A stretch of DNA of 64,000 nucleotides from Bosea sp. 685. Lineage in GTDB: Bacteria; Pseudomonadota; Alphaproteobacteria; Rhizobiales; Beijerinckiaceae. Both the position numbers and the translations under genes were made by a program. The DNA lies in assembly GCF_031884435.1 (NCBI RefSeq), contig NZ_CP134779.1, positions 1,860,001-1,924,000 on the forward strand, written 5' to 3'. The notes below the pieces were generated by a model. The model was given only the letters and a program-made list of their open reading frames with translations. It made no database searches and was not told the DNA's origin. Positions 1-10,021 of the stretch are shown one piece after another (the stretch's first letter is position 1; each line of letters starts with the position of its first letter).

Positions 1-1111
1 CGATTTCAGGCAGGATCGGCGTGACGACGACGCAGGTATCGACCACGAAGACCACGCCCGCCGCTTCCAGCGCGGCGCGGCGGCCATCGGCAGCGAGCGG
101 CCCCACCACATGGCGGCCAGTATTGGCATAGAGCGGCGCGGCGAGCCTGCGGCCGGCGAGCAGCCGCTCGACCTCCGCGATCTCGGCCAGGGAGAGATGT
201 GGCGAGCCGATCGCGACAGCGTCGATCCGCTGCGTCGTGCCGGCGGTCGAGAGCCGCGCCAGTGCCGCCTGCAACTCCTGTGGGGTCAAGACAAGATGCT
301 CGCGCGGCGGGACATGCCCGAGTGCGGTTGCGGCATCGGGCGCTTCCGGCGTCACGCCCGCGACATGGAACAGCCCGACGCCGCCGGCGGAGGCTGCGGC
401 CGCGCCCAGCGCCTTCAGCCGGTCCTCATTGGTGCAGCCTTGCAAGCCCTCGATGACCGCGACCGCACTGCCGGCGGCGCGGCCGAGATAGGTCCCCAGC
501 ACCGGATAGAACACATCCGAGCTGCGCAGGGTTGATGACAGGCCGCTGACGTCGATCAGCAGGGAGGCGACGCGATTCTCCGGCCGGTGCAGGCCGTAAT
601 CGGGTGCGCAGCCGGCAATGGCGCAGGCAATGTCGAGGAAATCGCCATAGCGGTTGGTTCGCGCGCCGAGCACTGAATTGCAGAAGATGACGGCGTTGGA
701 CTCGCCCCAGGCGACATCTGTGCCCACAGCTGGGCGATGTCCCGCCTGATAGGGCGCGCAGGTCCAGGAGGGCTCGCAGCCCATGGCCTCATAGGCGCGC
801 ATCATCCGCCCCGCCATGTCGCGCTCATGCGCGGGCAGGCGGATCGCGGCGCAGCCGGCGGGGGCAAGCGCGCCGACATTCAAGGTGGCACGCACCGCGA
901 CCCTGGCGCCGCCCGCGACCAGCCTTTCGGCGAAGAGCGTGCCGGAATCGCCATGATAGAGCGCGCCGTCGATATGGGCGGAGGCGATCGGGATCAGCCT
1001 CGGCGCCCCCATCAGGCGGGCGGCCTCCGTGACGATGCGCAGCGCCATGGCGGCGCCTTCGCCTTGCGCGCCTGAGGCGATGCTGCGTTCCTGGGCGGAG
1101 AGTTCAAGCAT
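1..1111 (-). CDS. Aconitase X (AcnX, DUF521) catalytic-domain protein, 3' end outside window
   Basis: The reading frame opens at 1111 and is still open at the window edge, so about 370 residues are visible. They include the AcnX signature GESNAVIFCNSVLGARTNRY and, later, an AVIEGLQGCTNEDRLKALGA-like stretch. AcnX proteins are iron-sulfur dehydratases; characterised bacterial members dehydrate cis-3-hydroxy-L-proline and archaeal ones act on mevalonate 5-phosphate. The start ATG overlaps the last 8 bases of the upstream lyase gene (ATGCTTGA), so the two are translationally coupled and probably serve one pathway. Whether the small AcnX domain is fused at the C-terminus cannot be seen. The family call is firm; the substrate is not assigned. 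Confidence 0.88.
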   Translation of the reverse strand, partial: MLELSAQERSIASGAQGEGAAMALRIVTEAARLMGAPRLIPIASAHIDGALYHGDSGTLFAERLVAGGARVAVRATLNVGALAPAGCAAIRLPAHERDMAGRMMRAYEAMGCEPSWTCAPYQAGHRPAVGTDVAWGESNAVIFCNSVLGARTNRYGDFLDIACAIAGCAPDYGLHRPENRVASLLIDVSGLSSTLRSSDVFYPVLGTYLGRAAGSAVAVIEGLQGCTNEDRLKALGAAAASAGGVGLFHVAGVTPEAPDAATALGHVPPREHLVLTPQELQAALARLSTAGTTQRIDAVAIGSPHLSLAEIAEVERLLAGRRLAAPLYANTGRHVVGPLAADGRRAALEAAGVVFVVDTCVVVTPILPEI

Positions 1112-2477
1112 CGGAATCCATATACTCCCGCTCCTCTTCGTAGAGAGCGAGGATGCGGTCGATGATTGTGTCAGTCGCGCCGCGATAGGTCGTCGGGTCG
1201 AAGAGCTTGTCGAGCTCGTCGGAGGCCAGCTTGCCGGCGAGGGTGGGGGGCTCGGCAAGCACCTCCTTGAGATGGCGGCCGCTGGCGATGCAGATGCGGC
1301 TGGCCTCCTCGAGCAAGTGATGTGCCTCTCCCCTGCCGATGCTGGCGGCGAGGGCGAGCGAGACGCGCTCAGCCATGACCAGGCCATTGGTGAGCTCGAG
1401 ATTCTGCCGCATCCGCTCGGGGAAGACCTGAAGCCCTTCGATCAGCGTCACCATCTGGTTCAAGGCGGAGCCGGCGATGGTGAAGAGCTCCGTCATCGTC
1501 AGCCATTCGGCGTGCCAGCCGCCCATAGCGCGCTCGTGTTCCTGCGGCATGGTGGCGAGCATGGTCGAGACCAGGCCAGGTGCGCGCTTGGCGGCGGCGA
1601 GGATCAGCGTGCACAGCACCGGGTTGCGCTTGTGTGGCATAGCGGAGGAGCCGCCCTTGCCGGGGGCTTCCGGTTCGGCCAATTCACCGATCTCGGTTTG
1701 CGCCATCAGCGCGATGTCCTGCGCGATCTTGCCGAGATGGCCGATGAGGATGCCGAGGCCGGTGGCGATCCGTGCCGGGCGCTGGCGTTCTGTGTGCCAG
1801 GGCGTGTTGACGGCGCCGATGGAAGGCATCGTTCTGCCGAAGGCCTGAAGGACGGCCTCGGCCTGCTCGCCGAGCGAAGCCAGCGTGCCCGCTGCTCCGC
1901 CGAGCTGATGCGCGGATCGGCCGTAGATCATGAAGTCGTCGTGGAAGGAGACGACAGGGCCGAGCCAGTTCGCCGCCTTGATGCCGAAGGAGATCGGCAC
2001 GGCGTGTTGCAGGAACGTGCGGCCGATCATCGGGGTGTGGCGATGGCGCCTTGTCAGCTCAGCGAGGGCCTTCGCAAGACGGGCTGCTCGCTTCAGAAGC
2101 AGCTCCCATGCCGCGCCATATTGCTGCGCATGGCCGGAATCGATCACATCCTGGCTGGTGGCGCCGTAATGCACCCATTTCGCGGCTTCGGGATCGATTG
2201 CGGCGACGCGGGCCGTCAGCGCCTTGACCAGCGGGATTGCAGGATTGCCGGCCAGCGTCGCCGCCTTGCCGATGGTGGCGATGTCGTAGAACTCCGCCTT
2301 GCATTGCGCACCGATCGCTTCTGCGGCCTCGGCTGGGATGACGCCGGCCGTGGCTTCCGCGCGGGCCAGCGCCGCCTCGAAATCCAGCATGCCTTGCAGC
2401 GCCGCGCGGTCGTCGAGCAGCGCTGCCATTTGCGCATCGGCGAACAACTCGCCGAACAGGCCGAGAGAGCCGCTCAT
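1104..2477 (-). CDS. pcaB: Fumarase/adenylosuccinate lyase superfamily protein, PcaB (3-carboxy-cis,cis-muconate cycloisomerase) type
   Basis: A 457-residue lyase. The superfamily signature GGSSAMPHKRNPV is present, followed by the PcaB-like run MPQEHERAMGGWHAEW; the N-terminal region LFADAQMAALLDDRAALQ also matches PcaB. PcaB converts 3-carboxymuconate to a muconolactone in protocatechuate degradation, but no other pca gene is nearby. The neighbour is an overlapping AcnX dehydratase, so a different small-acid substrate is plausible. I chose the start at 2477 because homology begins there; an upstream in-frame start at 2561 would add 28 unconserved residues. Superfamily certain, exact reaction uncertain. 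Confidence 0.85.
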   Translation of the reverse strand: MSGSLGLFGELFADAQMAALLDDRAALQGMLDFEAALARAEATAGVIPAEAAEAIGAQCKAEFYDIATIGKAATLAGNPAIPLVKALTARVAAIDPEAAKWVHYGATSQDVIDSGHAQQYGAAWELLLKRAARLAKALAELTRRHRHTPMIGRTFLQHAVPISFGIKAANWLGPVVSFHDDFMIYGRSAHQLGGAAGTLASLGEQAEAVLQAFGRTMPSIGAVNTPWHTERQRPARIATGLGILIGHLGKIAQDIALMAQTEIGELAEPEAPGKGGSSAMPHKRNPVLCTLILAAAKRAPGLVSTMLATMPQEHERAMGGWHAEWLTMTELFTIAGSALNQMVTLIEGLQVFPERMRQNLELTNGLVMAERVSLALAASIGRGEAHHLLEEASRICIASGRHLKEVLAEPPTLAGKLASDELDKLFDPTTYRGATDTIIDRILALYEEEREYMDSDA

Positions 2478-2653
2478 CTGTCCACGGACCGGGGCGCGGC
2501 GGGCGTAGCTTGGGCGCTGTTCACTTTTGTCCCCTTGTGCAGCGAGGGGCTTTCCGCTCATGGATAGCCGACCCGAGCCTTGGATAGACCCGAGGCATGG
2601 CCGGCTGCAACAGCGGCGGGGTCGGCTTGATCTTGGAATGAGGGAGTAGCGGC

Positions 2654-3102
2654 ATGGCGATGACGATGAATGGCGAGGTCACCTTGCCGGCTGCCAAGGA
2701 TGTGGTCTGGGCCAAGCTGAACGACGCGGAGGTGCTCAAGGCCTGCATTCCCGGCTGTGATCAACTGACCAAGGACGACACTCATTTCTCGGCGATCGTG
2801 AAGGTCAAGCTCGGGCCGGTGAAGGCGACCTTCCGAGGCAAGGTCGAACTTGTCGACCTCGACCCGCCCAATGGCTATCGCATCCAGGGCGAGGGTGAGG
2901 GCGGCATCGCGGGCTTTGCCAAGGGCGGCGCCAAGGTCGCGCTCAGCGACGCCGAGGGGGGCAGACGCTGCTGCGCTACGATGTCGAGGCGCAGGTCGGT
3001 GGTAAGCTGATGCAACTCGGCGCGAGGCTGATCGATTCGGTCTCGAAGAAGCTCGCCGATGAGTTTTTCGCCAATTTCGCCAAAGCGGTCAGCGAAGGCT
3101 GA
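2654..3102 (+). pseudogene. coxG: CoxG (CO dehydrogenase subunit G / SRPBCC family), frameshifted
   Basis: The first 102 codons encode a CoxG-type SRPBCC domain (MNGEVTLPAAKDVVWAKLND; PGCDQL; GKVELVDLDPP; GGIAGFAKGGAKVALSD). After GACGCCGAG the frame breaks in a run of six Gs (2956-2961) and ends in unrelated residues at 3010. Adding one base there restores a conserved CoxG C-terminus (TLLRYDVEAQVGGKLMQLGA) running to a TGA at 3100-3102, giving about 149 residues, the normal family length. CoxG recruits maturation factors to the membrane in CO-dehydrogenase biogenesis. The shift may be a real mutation, a homopolymer sequencing error, or slippage. It sits upstream of the cox cluster on the same strand. 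Confidence 0.82.
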
Positions 3103-3142
3103 CGCGTTCTTCGGCATCAGAACGGTCAGCGAACTGAGCGCG

Positions 3143-4533
3143 TCAGGACACCTGTCTCAGCGCCGTCAGCGCCTCGCTGACGGTGGCCTCCGCCGCGCCG
3201 ACTTGAAGTGCGATCTGTGAAGCGACGAGGGTGGCGCGTTCGATCGCCCTCGTCGTCGTCTCCAGGCTGTCGCCGACGGCTTGGGCGCTGGCGATCGTGT
3301 CATCCGAACACCCGGCCACATCCGAGGCGTCGCGCGCTATGCCCGAGGTGACGAGGCTCTGCTGGGCGACCGAGTCGGATATCGCCTCGGAATCGCCCCG
3401 GATTTCGCCGATCGTCGTGCTGATCGATGCGGCATGCTGGCCGCATGCCGCGGCGTTTGCCGAGAATTCGGTGATCTGGCGAGAGATTTCCCGCGTCGCA
3501 TTGGCTGTCTGCGTTGCCAGCGACTTTACCTCCGAGGCAACGACGGCGAAGCCGCGCCCGGCTTCCCCGCTCGGGCCGCCTCGATCGTGGCGTTGAGTGC
3601 GAGCAGATTGGTCTGCGCGGCGATGTCTGCGATCAGGCCGAGAACCGAGCCGATGCTGGCGGTCGATTCACGCAATTGCGTGATCGCGTGGTTCATCGCC
3701 TCGGCGTCGCCGACGGCGCGGGTGGCGATGGCGACGCTTTGACGGGCGCGATGGCCGATCTCGCCGATATTAGCCGACATCTCTTCGGTCGCGGCTGCCG
3801 TCTGGCGGGCGCGGTCTCTCATCATTTCGGCGGCACGCGTGACATCGAGGACCTGTGTCCGGATGAAGGCTGTCGCGCTCGTGGTTTCGTCTGTGGCGCC
3901 GACGAACTGCTCAACGGCGCCGCTGATCGTCGAATCGAGCGTGCCGATCCGTGATTTCAGCATATGCGCGGCGGTGTCGAGCGCGTCGCGGCGATGCCTG
4001 GCCTCCGCGGCCTCAAGGGCATGATCCAGGGTGATAGCGGTATTGATGTCCATGACCAGGACGTTTTCGATGATCTCCATGTCTCTCGCGAAACGGCTGG
4101 GAGACAGCAGAGAGGCCAGGCGCGGCTTCGTCGCGATTGCTCTGAAAAGGGCCCCCGCGATCGATACGCGGGAACGGGTGCCGACCTTGACGGCGCGCTC
4201 CAGCATGCACATGCGCTCCATGGAGGTGTGGTAGCGCTCGTCGAAATCACCTTCAAAGATCAACCTGAAATGCTGCTCCGTGATCTCGTAGAGGTTCTCG
4301 TTTAGCGGCGCGATGCTGTCTTTCAGCCCGGGATGGATCTGGCGACCGTAGGAGAAGGCCTTGGCGACGATGCCTTCGATGACGAGATCGACGTGCTTGC
4401 GATAGCCCCGCAGCGCGGTGCGCTTTTGCTCGCCGTAGCCTGTCGAGCGCAGGCGGCGTGCGACCTGTTCTGAAATCGATGTCAAGATCGGCCCTCGCGC
4501 CGCCGCCAAAAGCGCTCCAACGCGCTGGCTCAC
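3143..4533 (-). pseudogene. Soluble globin-coupled-type methyl-accepting chemotaxis protein, frameshifted
   Basis: A GTG-started, 464-codon receptor with no membrane segment. Residues about 20-170 resemble the protoglobin sensor of globin-coupled receptors (REQ-like helix, then GDFDERYHTSMERMCMLERAVKVG). The remainder is an MCP signalling domain containing IADIAAQTNLLALNATIEAARAG. Immediately after that motif the frame shifts in a run of four Cs (3565-3568 on the plus strand), ending 29 codons too early for the hairpin tip. With one extra base the canonical EAGRGFAVVASEVKSLA and a normal C-terminus follow, to a TGA at 3143-3145. The position where globin sensors carry the haem-ligating His appears to be Glu (MLERAV), so haem binding is doubtful. 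Confidence 0.75.
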
Positions 4534-4823
4534 GGTGAGTGGCCCCGGTTAAAATTCCGGCAATGCGACATAGGTACGCGGTCTCGCAAATTCTGGTCGA
4601 GCTCCAGCCGAACGCGATGAATCACCGCGAAACGGTACAAAACAGCCTGCCTTGTCTAGATGTCCCCGGCTTGACCGCGCAAAAATGCGGGTCCACATTC
4701 AATTTCGAGCTATTCCAAGGAAGAGCTGCTCTTCGTCGATTGCGGTCGCGCGAGGGGAGATTACGCTACGGCTTCGAGATGTCTTAGCCGGGCGCCAGAC
4801 CCGGGTCCCAGGAGGAATGCCCC
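4534..4823. other. Intergenic region between divergent chemoreceptor and coxS
   Basis: A 290-base gap that must hold the promoter of the coxSLM operon (plus) and that of the chemoreceptor (minus). The coxS ribosome-binding site, AGGAGGAATGCCCC before the ATG, is strong. I could not pick a convincing -35/-10 pair by eye. Short open frames here have no family resemblance and weak coding character. Confidence 0.5.
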
Positions 4824-5324
<501 letters not shown>

Positions 5325-5409
5325 GGCGTTTCGCCCGCGCTATCCCGCGCGGGCTTTTTCTCATGCCATGACGTGCCCGCCAGAGGCGCGCTGCGAGGAG
5401 GGAACACCA

Positions 5410-7788
5410 ATGTCTTCTCAATCAAGCTCCGCCACCGGAATCGGCGCCTCAGTCCGCCGCAAGGAAGACCACCGCTTCATCACGGGCCAGGGTCGCTATA
5501 CCGACGACATCAACCGCCCCGGCCAGGCCCACGCCTATTTCCTGCGCTCGCCCCACGCCCACGCCACGGTCAACAAGATCGACACCAAGGCCGCAGCCAA
5601 GATGCCCGGCGTGCTTGGAATCTTCACAGGCGACGATCTCACTTCCGATAAGGTCGGCGGGCTGATCTGCGGCTGGATGATTCACAACAAGGACGGCTCG
5701 CCGATGCGCGCCGGCGCCCATCCGGCCCTGGCCCAGGGCAAGGTCCGCTATGTCGGCGACCATGTCTGCGTGATCGTCGCCGAGACGCTGGCCCAAGCGC
5801 GCGACGCGTCAGAGGCAATCGTCGTCGATTATGGCGTGCTGCCGGCGGTGGTCGACACCGCAAGCGCCGCCAAGGCCAAGACCGTGGTCCATGCGGAGGC
5901 GCCCGACAACACGGTGTTCAACTGGCATCTCGGCAACAAGGACGAGACAGAGAAGGCCTTCAAGGCGGCCAAGCATGTGACGAAGCTCGACATCGTCAAC
6001 AACCGACTGGTGCCCAACCCGATGGAGCCGCGCGCGGCCGTCGGCGATTACGATCAGGGTGAGGGGGCATTCACGCTCTACACCACAAGCCAGAACCCCC
6101 ATGTCGCCCGCCTCGTGCTCTCGGCCTTCATCGGCATCGCGCCCGAGAACAAACTGCGCGTGATCGCGCCCGATGTCGGCGGCGGCTTCGGCTCGAAAAT
6201 CTTCATCTACGCTGAGGAGACGGTTTGCGTCTGGGCGGCCAAGAAGGTCGGCCGGCCGGTGAAATGGACGTCGGACCGTTCCGAGGCCTTCCTTTCCGAC
6301 GCGCATGGCCGCGACCATGTCACCCATGCCGAGCTCGCGACCGACGCGGATGGCAAGATCACCGGCCTCAGGGTCAAGACCACGGCCAATCTCGGCGCCT
6401 ATCTCTCGACCTTCTCTTCCTCGGTGCCGACCTATCTTTACGCGCCGCTGCTCTCGGGCTCCTACGACATCCCGGCGATCTATGCCGAGGTCGATGCGGT
6501 CTACACCAATACGGCTCCCGTCGACGCCTATCGCGGGGCGGGGCGGCCGGAGGCGACCTTCGTGGTCGAGCGGCTGGTTGAGGTCGCGGCGCGCGAACTC
6601 GGCAAGGATCCGGCAAAATTCCGGATGCAGAACTACATCAAGAAGTTCCCGCACCAGACGCCGGTGATCATGATGTACGACGCCGGCAATTATGGTGCGG
6701 CGATGAAGAAGGCGCTGGAGATCATCGACTATAAGGGCATCGGCAAGCGCAAGCGCGACTCGGCCCGTAACGGCAAGCTGCGCGGCATCGGCTTCTCCTC
6801 CTATATCGAGGCTTGCGGCATTGCGCCGTCGGCCGCTGTGGGCTCGCTCGGTGCCGGCGTCGGCCTATGGGAATCGGCGGAGGTCAGGGTCAACCCGATC
6901 GGTACCGTCGAGGTTTTGACCGGCTCTCACAGCCATGGCCAGGGCCATGAGACGACCTTCGCCCAGCTCGTCTCCGACAAGCTCGGCATCCCGATCGAGA
7001 ACGTCTCGATCGTCCATGGCGACACCGACAAGGTGCAGATGGGCATGGGCACCTATGGCTCGCGCTCCGGCGCGGTCGGCATGTCGGCGATCTTCAGGGC
7101 CGTCGACAAGGTCATCGCCAAGGGCAAGAAGGTCGCAGCCTATGTGCTGGAGGCCGACGAGGCCGACATCGACTTCGCGGATGGGCACTTCAAGGTGAAG
7201 GGCACGGACAAGACGCTCGATTTCGGCTCCTGTGCGCTGCAGGCCTATGTCGCGCACAAGTTCAACGGGCAGGATCTCGAGCCCGGGCTGAAGGAGGGCG
7301 CGTTCTACGACCCGACCAATTTCACCTTCCCGGCCGGCGTCCATATCTGCGAGCTCGAGATCGACCCCACGACCGGCGTGACCCATATCGAGCGCTGGGC
7401 GGCGGTGGACGATTTCGGCAATGTCATCAACCCGATGATCGTCGAGGGGCAGGTCCATGGCGGCATCGCCCAAGGTGTCGGCCAGGCGCTGCTGGAAGGG
7501 GCGAAGTACAACAGTGACGGGCAGCTCGTGACCGCGAGCTTCATGGATTACTGCATGCCCCGCGCCGACGATCTGCCATCCTTCGATGTCGGCATGACAG
7601 TGACGCCATGTCCGTCCAACCCGCTCGGCATCAAGGGCTGTGGCGAGGCCGGCGCCATTGCCGCCCCGCCCGCCGTGATCAACGCCATCACCGATGCGCT
7701 CGGCCATGAGGACATCGCCATGCCGGCGACGCCCCAGGCGGTCTGGCGCGCGGCGCAGAAGAGCATCAAGAGAATGGCTGCCGAGTAA
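5410..7788 (+). CDS. coxL: Molybdenum hydroxylase large subunit, form II (AYRGAGR) CoxL-like
   Basis: A 792-residue molybdopterin-cytosine-dinucleotide subunit. The active-site loop reads AYRGAGR at residues 373-379, the signature of form II (putative) enzymes. True CO dehydrogenases of form I carry AYRCSFR with the copper-binding Cys. The molybdenum-proximal Glu is E746 in [12 protein letters not shown]. Therefore CO oxidation should not be assumed; form II enzymes may oxidise other small substrates. The start at 5410 follows a GAGGAGGGAACACCA ribosome-binding site and begins the conserved [20 protein letters not shown]; a longer frame overlapping coxS is not supported. Confidence 0.94.
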   Translation: MSSQSSSATGIGASVRRKEDHRFITGQGRYTDDINRPGQAHAYFLRSPHAHATVNKIDTKAAAKMPGVLGIFTGDDLTSDKVGGLICGWMIHNKDGSPMRAGAHPALAQGKVRYVGDHVCVIVAETLAQARDASEAIVVDYGVLPAVVDTASAAKAKTVVHAEAPDNTVFNWHLGNKDETEKAFKAAKHVTKLDIVNNRLVPNPMEPRAAVGDYDQGEGAFTLYTTSQNPHVARLVLSAFIGIAPENKLRVIAPDVGGGFGSKIFIYAEETVCVWAAKKVGRPVKWTSDRSEAFLSDAHGRDHVTHAELATDADGKITGLRVKTTANLGAYLSTFSSSVPTYLYAPLLSGSYDIPAIYAEVDAVYTNTAPVDAYRGAGRPEATFVVERLVEVAARELGKDPAKFRMQNYIKKFPHQTPVIMMYDAGNYGAAMKKALEIIDYKGIGKRKRDSARNGKLRGIGFSSYIEACGIAPSAAVGSLGAGVGLWESAEVRVNPIGTVEVLTGSHSHGQGHETTFAQLVSDKLGIPIENVSIVHGDTDKVQMGMGTYGSRSGAVGMSAIFRAVDKVIAKGKKVAAYVLEADEADIDFADGHFKVKGTDKTLDFGSCALQAYVAHKFNGQDLEPGLKEGAFYDPTNFTFPAGVHICELEIDPTTGVTHIERWAAVDDFGNVINPMIVEGQVHGGIAQGVGQALLEGAKYNSDGQLVTASFMDYCMPRADDLPSFDVGMTVTPCPSNPLGIKGCGEAGAIAAPPAVINAITDALGHEDIAMPATPQAVWRAAQKSIKRMAAE

Positions 7789-7867
7789 GCATCGAGAGGG
7801 CGGATGGCGGCGTGTGGCCGTCGTTCGCCTATCCAGCGCCTGCGACGTTTCGAAAGGGATCATGCCC

Positions 7868-8671
7868 ATGTACGCCTTCACCTTCCATCGCCCGGCCACG
7901 GCGCGCCAGGCCGTCGGTCTCCTCGCCAAGAAGGAGGACGCCAAATTGCTCGCCGGCGGACACACGCTGCTTCCGACGATGAAGCAGCGCCTCGCTTCGC
8001 CAGGCGCTCTCGTCGATCTCGGCGGCTGCGCCGATCTCAAGGGCATCGAGCGCAAGGGCCGCACGGTCGTGATCGGCGCGATGACGACCCATGCCGAGGT
8101 CGCGGCTTCGCCAGTCGTGCAGGAGGCCATTCCGGGCCTGGCCTATCTCGCCTCGCATATCGGCGATCCGCATGTGCGTCATCGCGGCACGATCGGCGGT
8201 TCGGTCGCCAATAATGACCCTGCGGCGGACTATCCCGCAGCCTGCCTCGCGCTGGGGGCGACCATCGTCACCAACAAGCGCAAGATCGGGGCGGACGAGT
8301 TCTTCACCGGCCTTTACGAGACCGCGCTGGAGGAGGGCGAGATCATCACCAAGATCGCCTTTCCGCTGGCCTCCAAGGCTGCCTATGCGAAATTCCGCAA
8401 TCCTGCCTCGCGCTATGCGCTGGTCGGCGTCTTCGTCGCCAAGCGCGGCTCCGATGTCCGCGTCGCGGTCACGGGCGCGGGCGAAGGCGGCGTCTTCCGC
8501 TGGCCCGAGGCTGAGGCTGCTCTGAAGGCGCGCTTCACCGCGAAATCGCTCGATGGCCTCAAGGCCTCGGCCAAGGGCATCAACGCCGACATGCATGCCG
8601 ATGCCGAATATCGCGCCCATCTGATCGGCGTGATGGCGAAGGAAGCTGTGGTGCGCGCGACCGGGAAGTAG
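7868..8671 (+). CDS. coxM: Molybdenum hydroxylase FAD-binding subunit (CoxM type)
   Basis: A 267-residue flavoprotein that receives electrons from CoxS. Both FAD-binding signatures are present: AGGHTLLPTMKQRL near residue 34 and TIGGSVANNDPAADYPAA near residue 107. The usual C-terminal CO-dehydrogenase flavoprotein domain follows. Two start codons compete (7862 and 7868); the second has a better spaced AGGGA. It completes the S-L-M structural set. Confidence 0.94.
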   Translation: MYAFTFHRPATARQAVGLLAKKEDAKLLAGGHTLLPTMKQRLASPGALVDLGGCADLKGIERKGRTVVIGAMTTHAEVAASPVVQEAIPGLAYLASHIGDPHVRHRGTIGGSVANNDPAADYPAACLALGATIVTNKRKIGADEFFTGLYETALEEGEIITKIAFPLASKAAYAKFRNPASRYALVGVFVAKRGSDVRVAVTGAGEGGVFRWPEAEAALKARFTAKSLDGLKASAKGINADMHADAEYRAHLIGVMAKEAVVRATGK

Positions 8672-8769
8672 GGCGCTGCATAATCGAGCTTTGTCGAGGG
8701 CGATGTCGTTCGGCATCGCCCTGAGACGAAACGGATCGCAACGATCGATCCAATCCGGGGGATGCGCCG

Positions 8770-9840
8770 ATGAGATATGCCACTTTCGTGGGGGCAGCCG
8801 CCCTCGTGACGCTCCTCGCTCTGCCGGCCTCCGCCTTCGACGGTTGGCATCTCGAGAGTTCTGCCACGATCGAAGGCAAGGGTGCGGCCTGGGACTATAT
8901 CAGCCTGGATGGCGCGTCCGGCCGGCTCTATATCGGCCATCGGAAGGAAGGTCTGCAGGTCTTCGACACCGCGGGCAGGAAGCTGCTGAAGACGCTCGAC
9001 AATACCGCGACGCAAAGCTCGAACGGCGCGACGCTGATGCCCGAATTCGATCTTGGCTTCTCCAATAACGAGGACGGATCGATCACGCCGTTCAAGATGT
9101 CGACGATGGAGTCGCGCGCGCCGATCAAGCTCGGCGAGGAACTCGACACCAGCCACTACGATCCGGTCTCGAAGCGGATCCTGGTCAACATGGCCGCGGG
9201 CAAGGATGGCACGGAGCTCGTCGTCCTGCAGGCTCCCTCGCTCGAGAAGGTCGGCGTCATCAAGGTCGCAAGCAAGAAGCCTGAGCATGCCGACGGCGAC
9301 GGCAAGGGCAACCTTTTCTTGGCCTCGCGCGACCTGGAACTGGTCTACCGCATCGACATGAAGGAGATGAAGGTCACCGCGGAGTGGCCCACTCCCGGAT
9401 GCGGCCAGACCAACAGCCTGACAATGGATGCCGCCAACAAGCGCATCTTCTTGGGCTGCCGCGGCAGCGACAAGGCAAAACCTGCCTTCGCGGTGATGGA
9501 TTCCGAAACCGGCAAGGTGATCTTTTCGCAGGAGGTGGGCGGCGGCAATGACGGCATCGCCTATGATGCGGAGCTGAAGCGGATCTTCCTGACCAACGGC
9601 GTCAACGCCGTCATGAACGTGTTCGAACAGGTCGATGCCAATACCTACTGGCAGATCGAGGCTCTGGGCACCCATGCCGGGGTGCGCTCGCTGGCGCTGG
9701 ACGCCAAGAGCAAGAAAATCTTCGCGGTAACGGCCGAGGGCTCGGCCGATTATGCCAAGAAGGTGACGACGACCGTTTCGCCCTATTATGCCAACACGTT
9801 TTATCCGAATACGTTCAAGGTGTTGATCTACGCGAAATGA
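8770..9840 (+). CDS. Secreted YVTN/YncE-like beta-propeller protein
   Basis: A 356-residue protein with a clear signal peptide (VTLLALPASAFDGW, cleavage expected near residue 22). It then shows repeated blades of the kind GRLYIGHR..GLQVFD..GRKLLKTL and KRILVNMAAG..TELVVL, typical of YncE/YVTN propellers. It should reside in the periplasm. Function unknown. Its placement between coxM and coxD on the same strand suggests a link to the hydroxylase, perhaps as a periplasmic sensor or partner, but cox enzymes are cytoplasmic, so the connection is only positional. Confidence 0.85.
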   Translation: MRYATFVGAAALVTLLALPASAFDGWHLESSATIEGKGAAWDYISLDGASGRLYIGHRKEGLQVFDTAGRKLLKTLDNTATQSSNGATLMPEFDLGFSNNEDGSITPFKMSTMESRAPIKLGEELDTSHYDPVSKRILVNMAAGKDGTELVVLQAPSLEKVGVIKVASKKPEHADGDGKGNLFLASRDLELVYRIDMKEMKVTAEWPTPGCGQTNSLTMDAANKRIFLGCRGSDKAKPAFAVMDSETGKVIFSQEVGGGNDGIAYDAELKRIFLTNGVNAVMNVFEQVDANTYWQIEALGTHAGVRSLALDAKSKKIFAVTAEGSADYAKKVTTTVSPYYANTFYPNTFKVLIYAK

Positions 9841-10021
9841 TGTGATGTTTCCCATTGCCGTTGCCGCCTCGCCAGCGGCGACGGTGGTGTCGGGATGCGA
9901 CTGGGTTCGCTCCTCCGTCGATTCCGTCGGGGTCGCGCCGGTTTCGGGACGCCTGGACGGTTGTCGTCAGGGGGCTCCGGGCAGGCCGGCGCACCTGAAC
10001 CGGGAATGATGAGAGTTTGCG

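Noticed and set aside
1029..2567. A 512-codon open frame on the plus strand
   Set aside because: It is antisense to the PcaB-type gene, which has clear family motifs; high GC keeps the opposite strand open.
4539..4787. An 82-codon frame upstream of coxS
   Set aside because: Weak coding character and no motif; it lies in the divergent promoter region.
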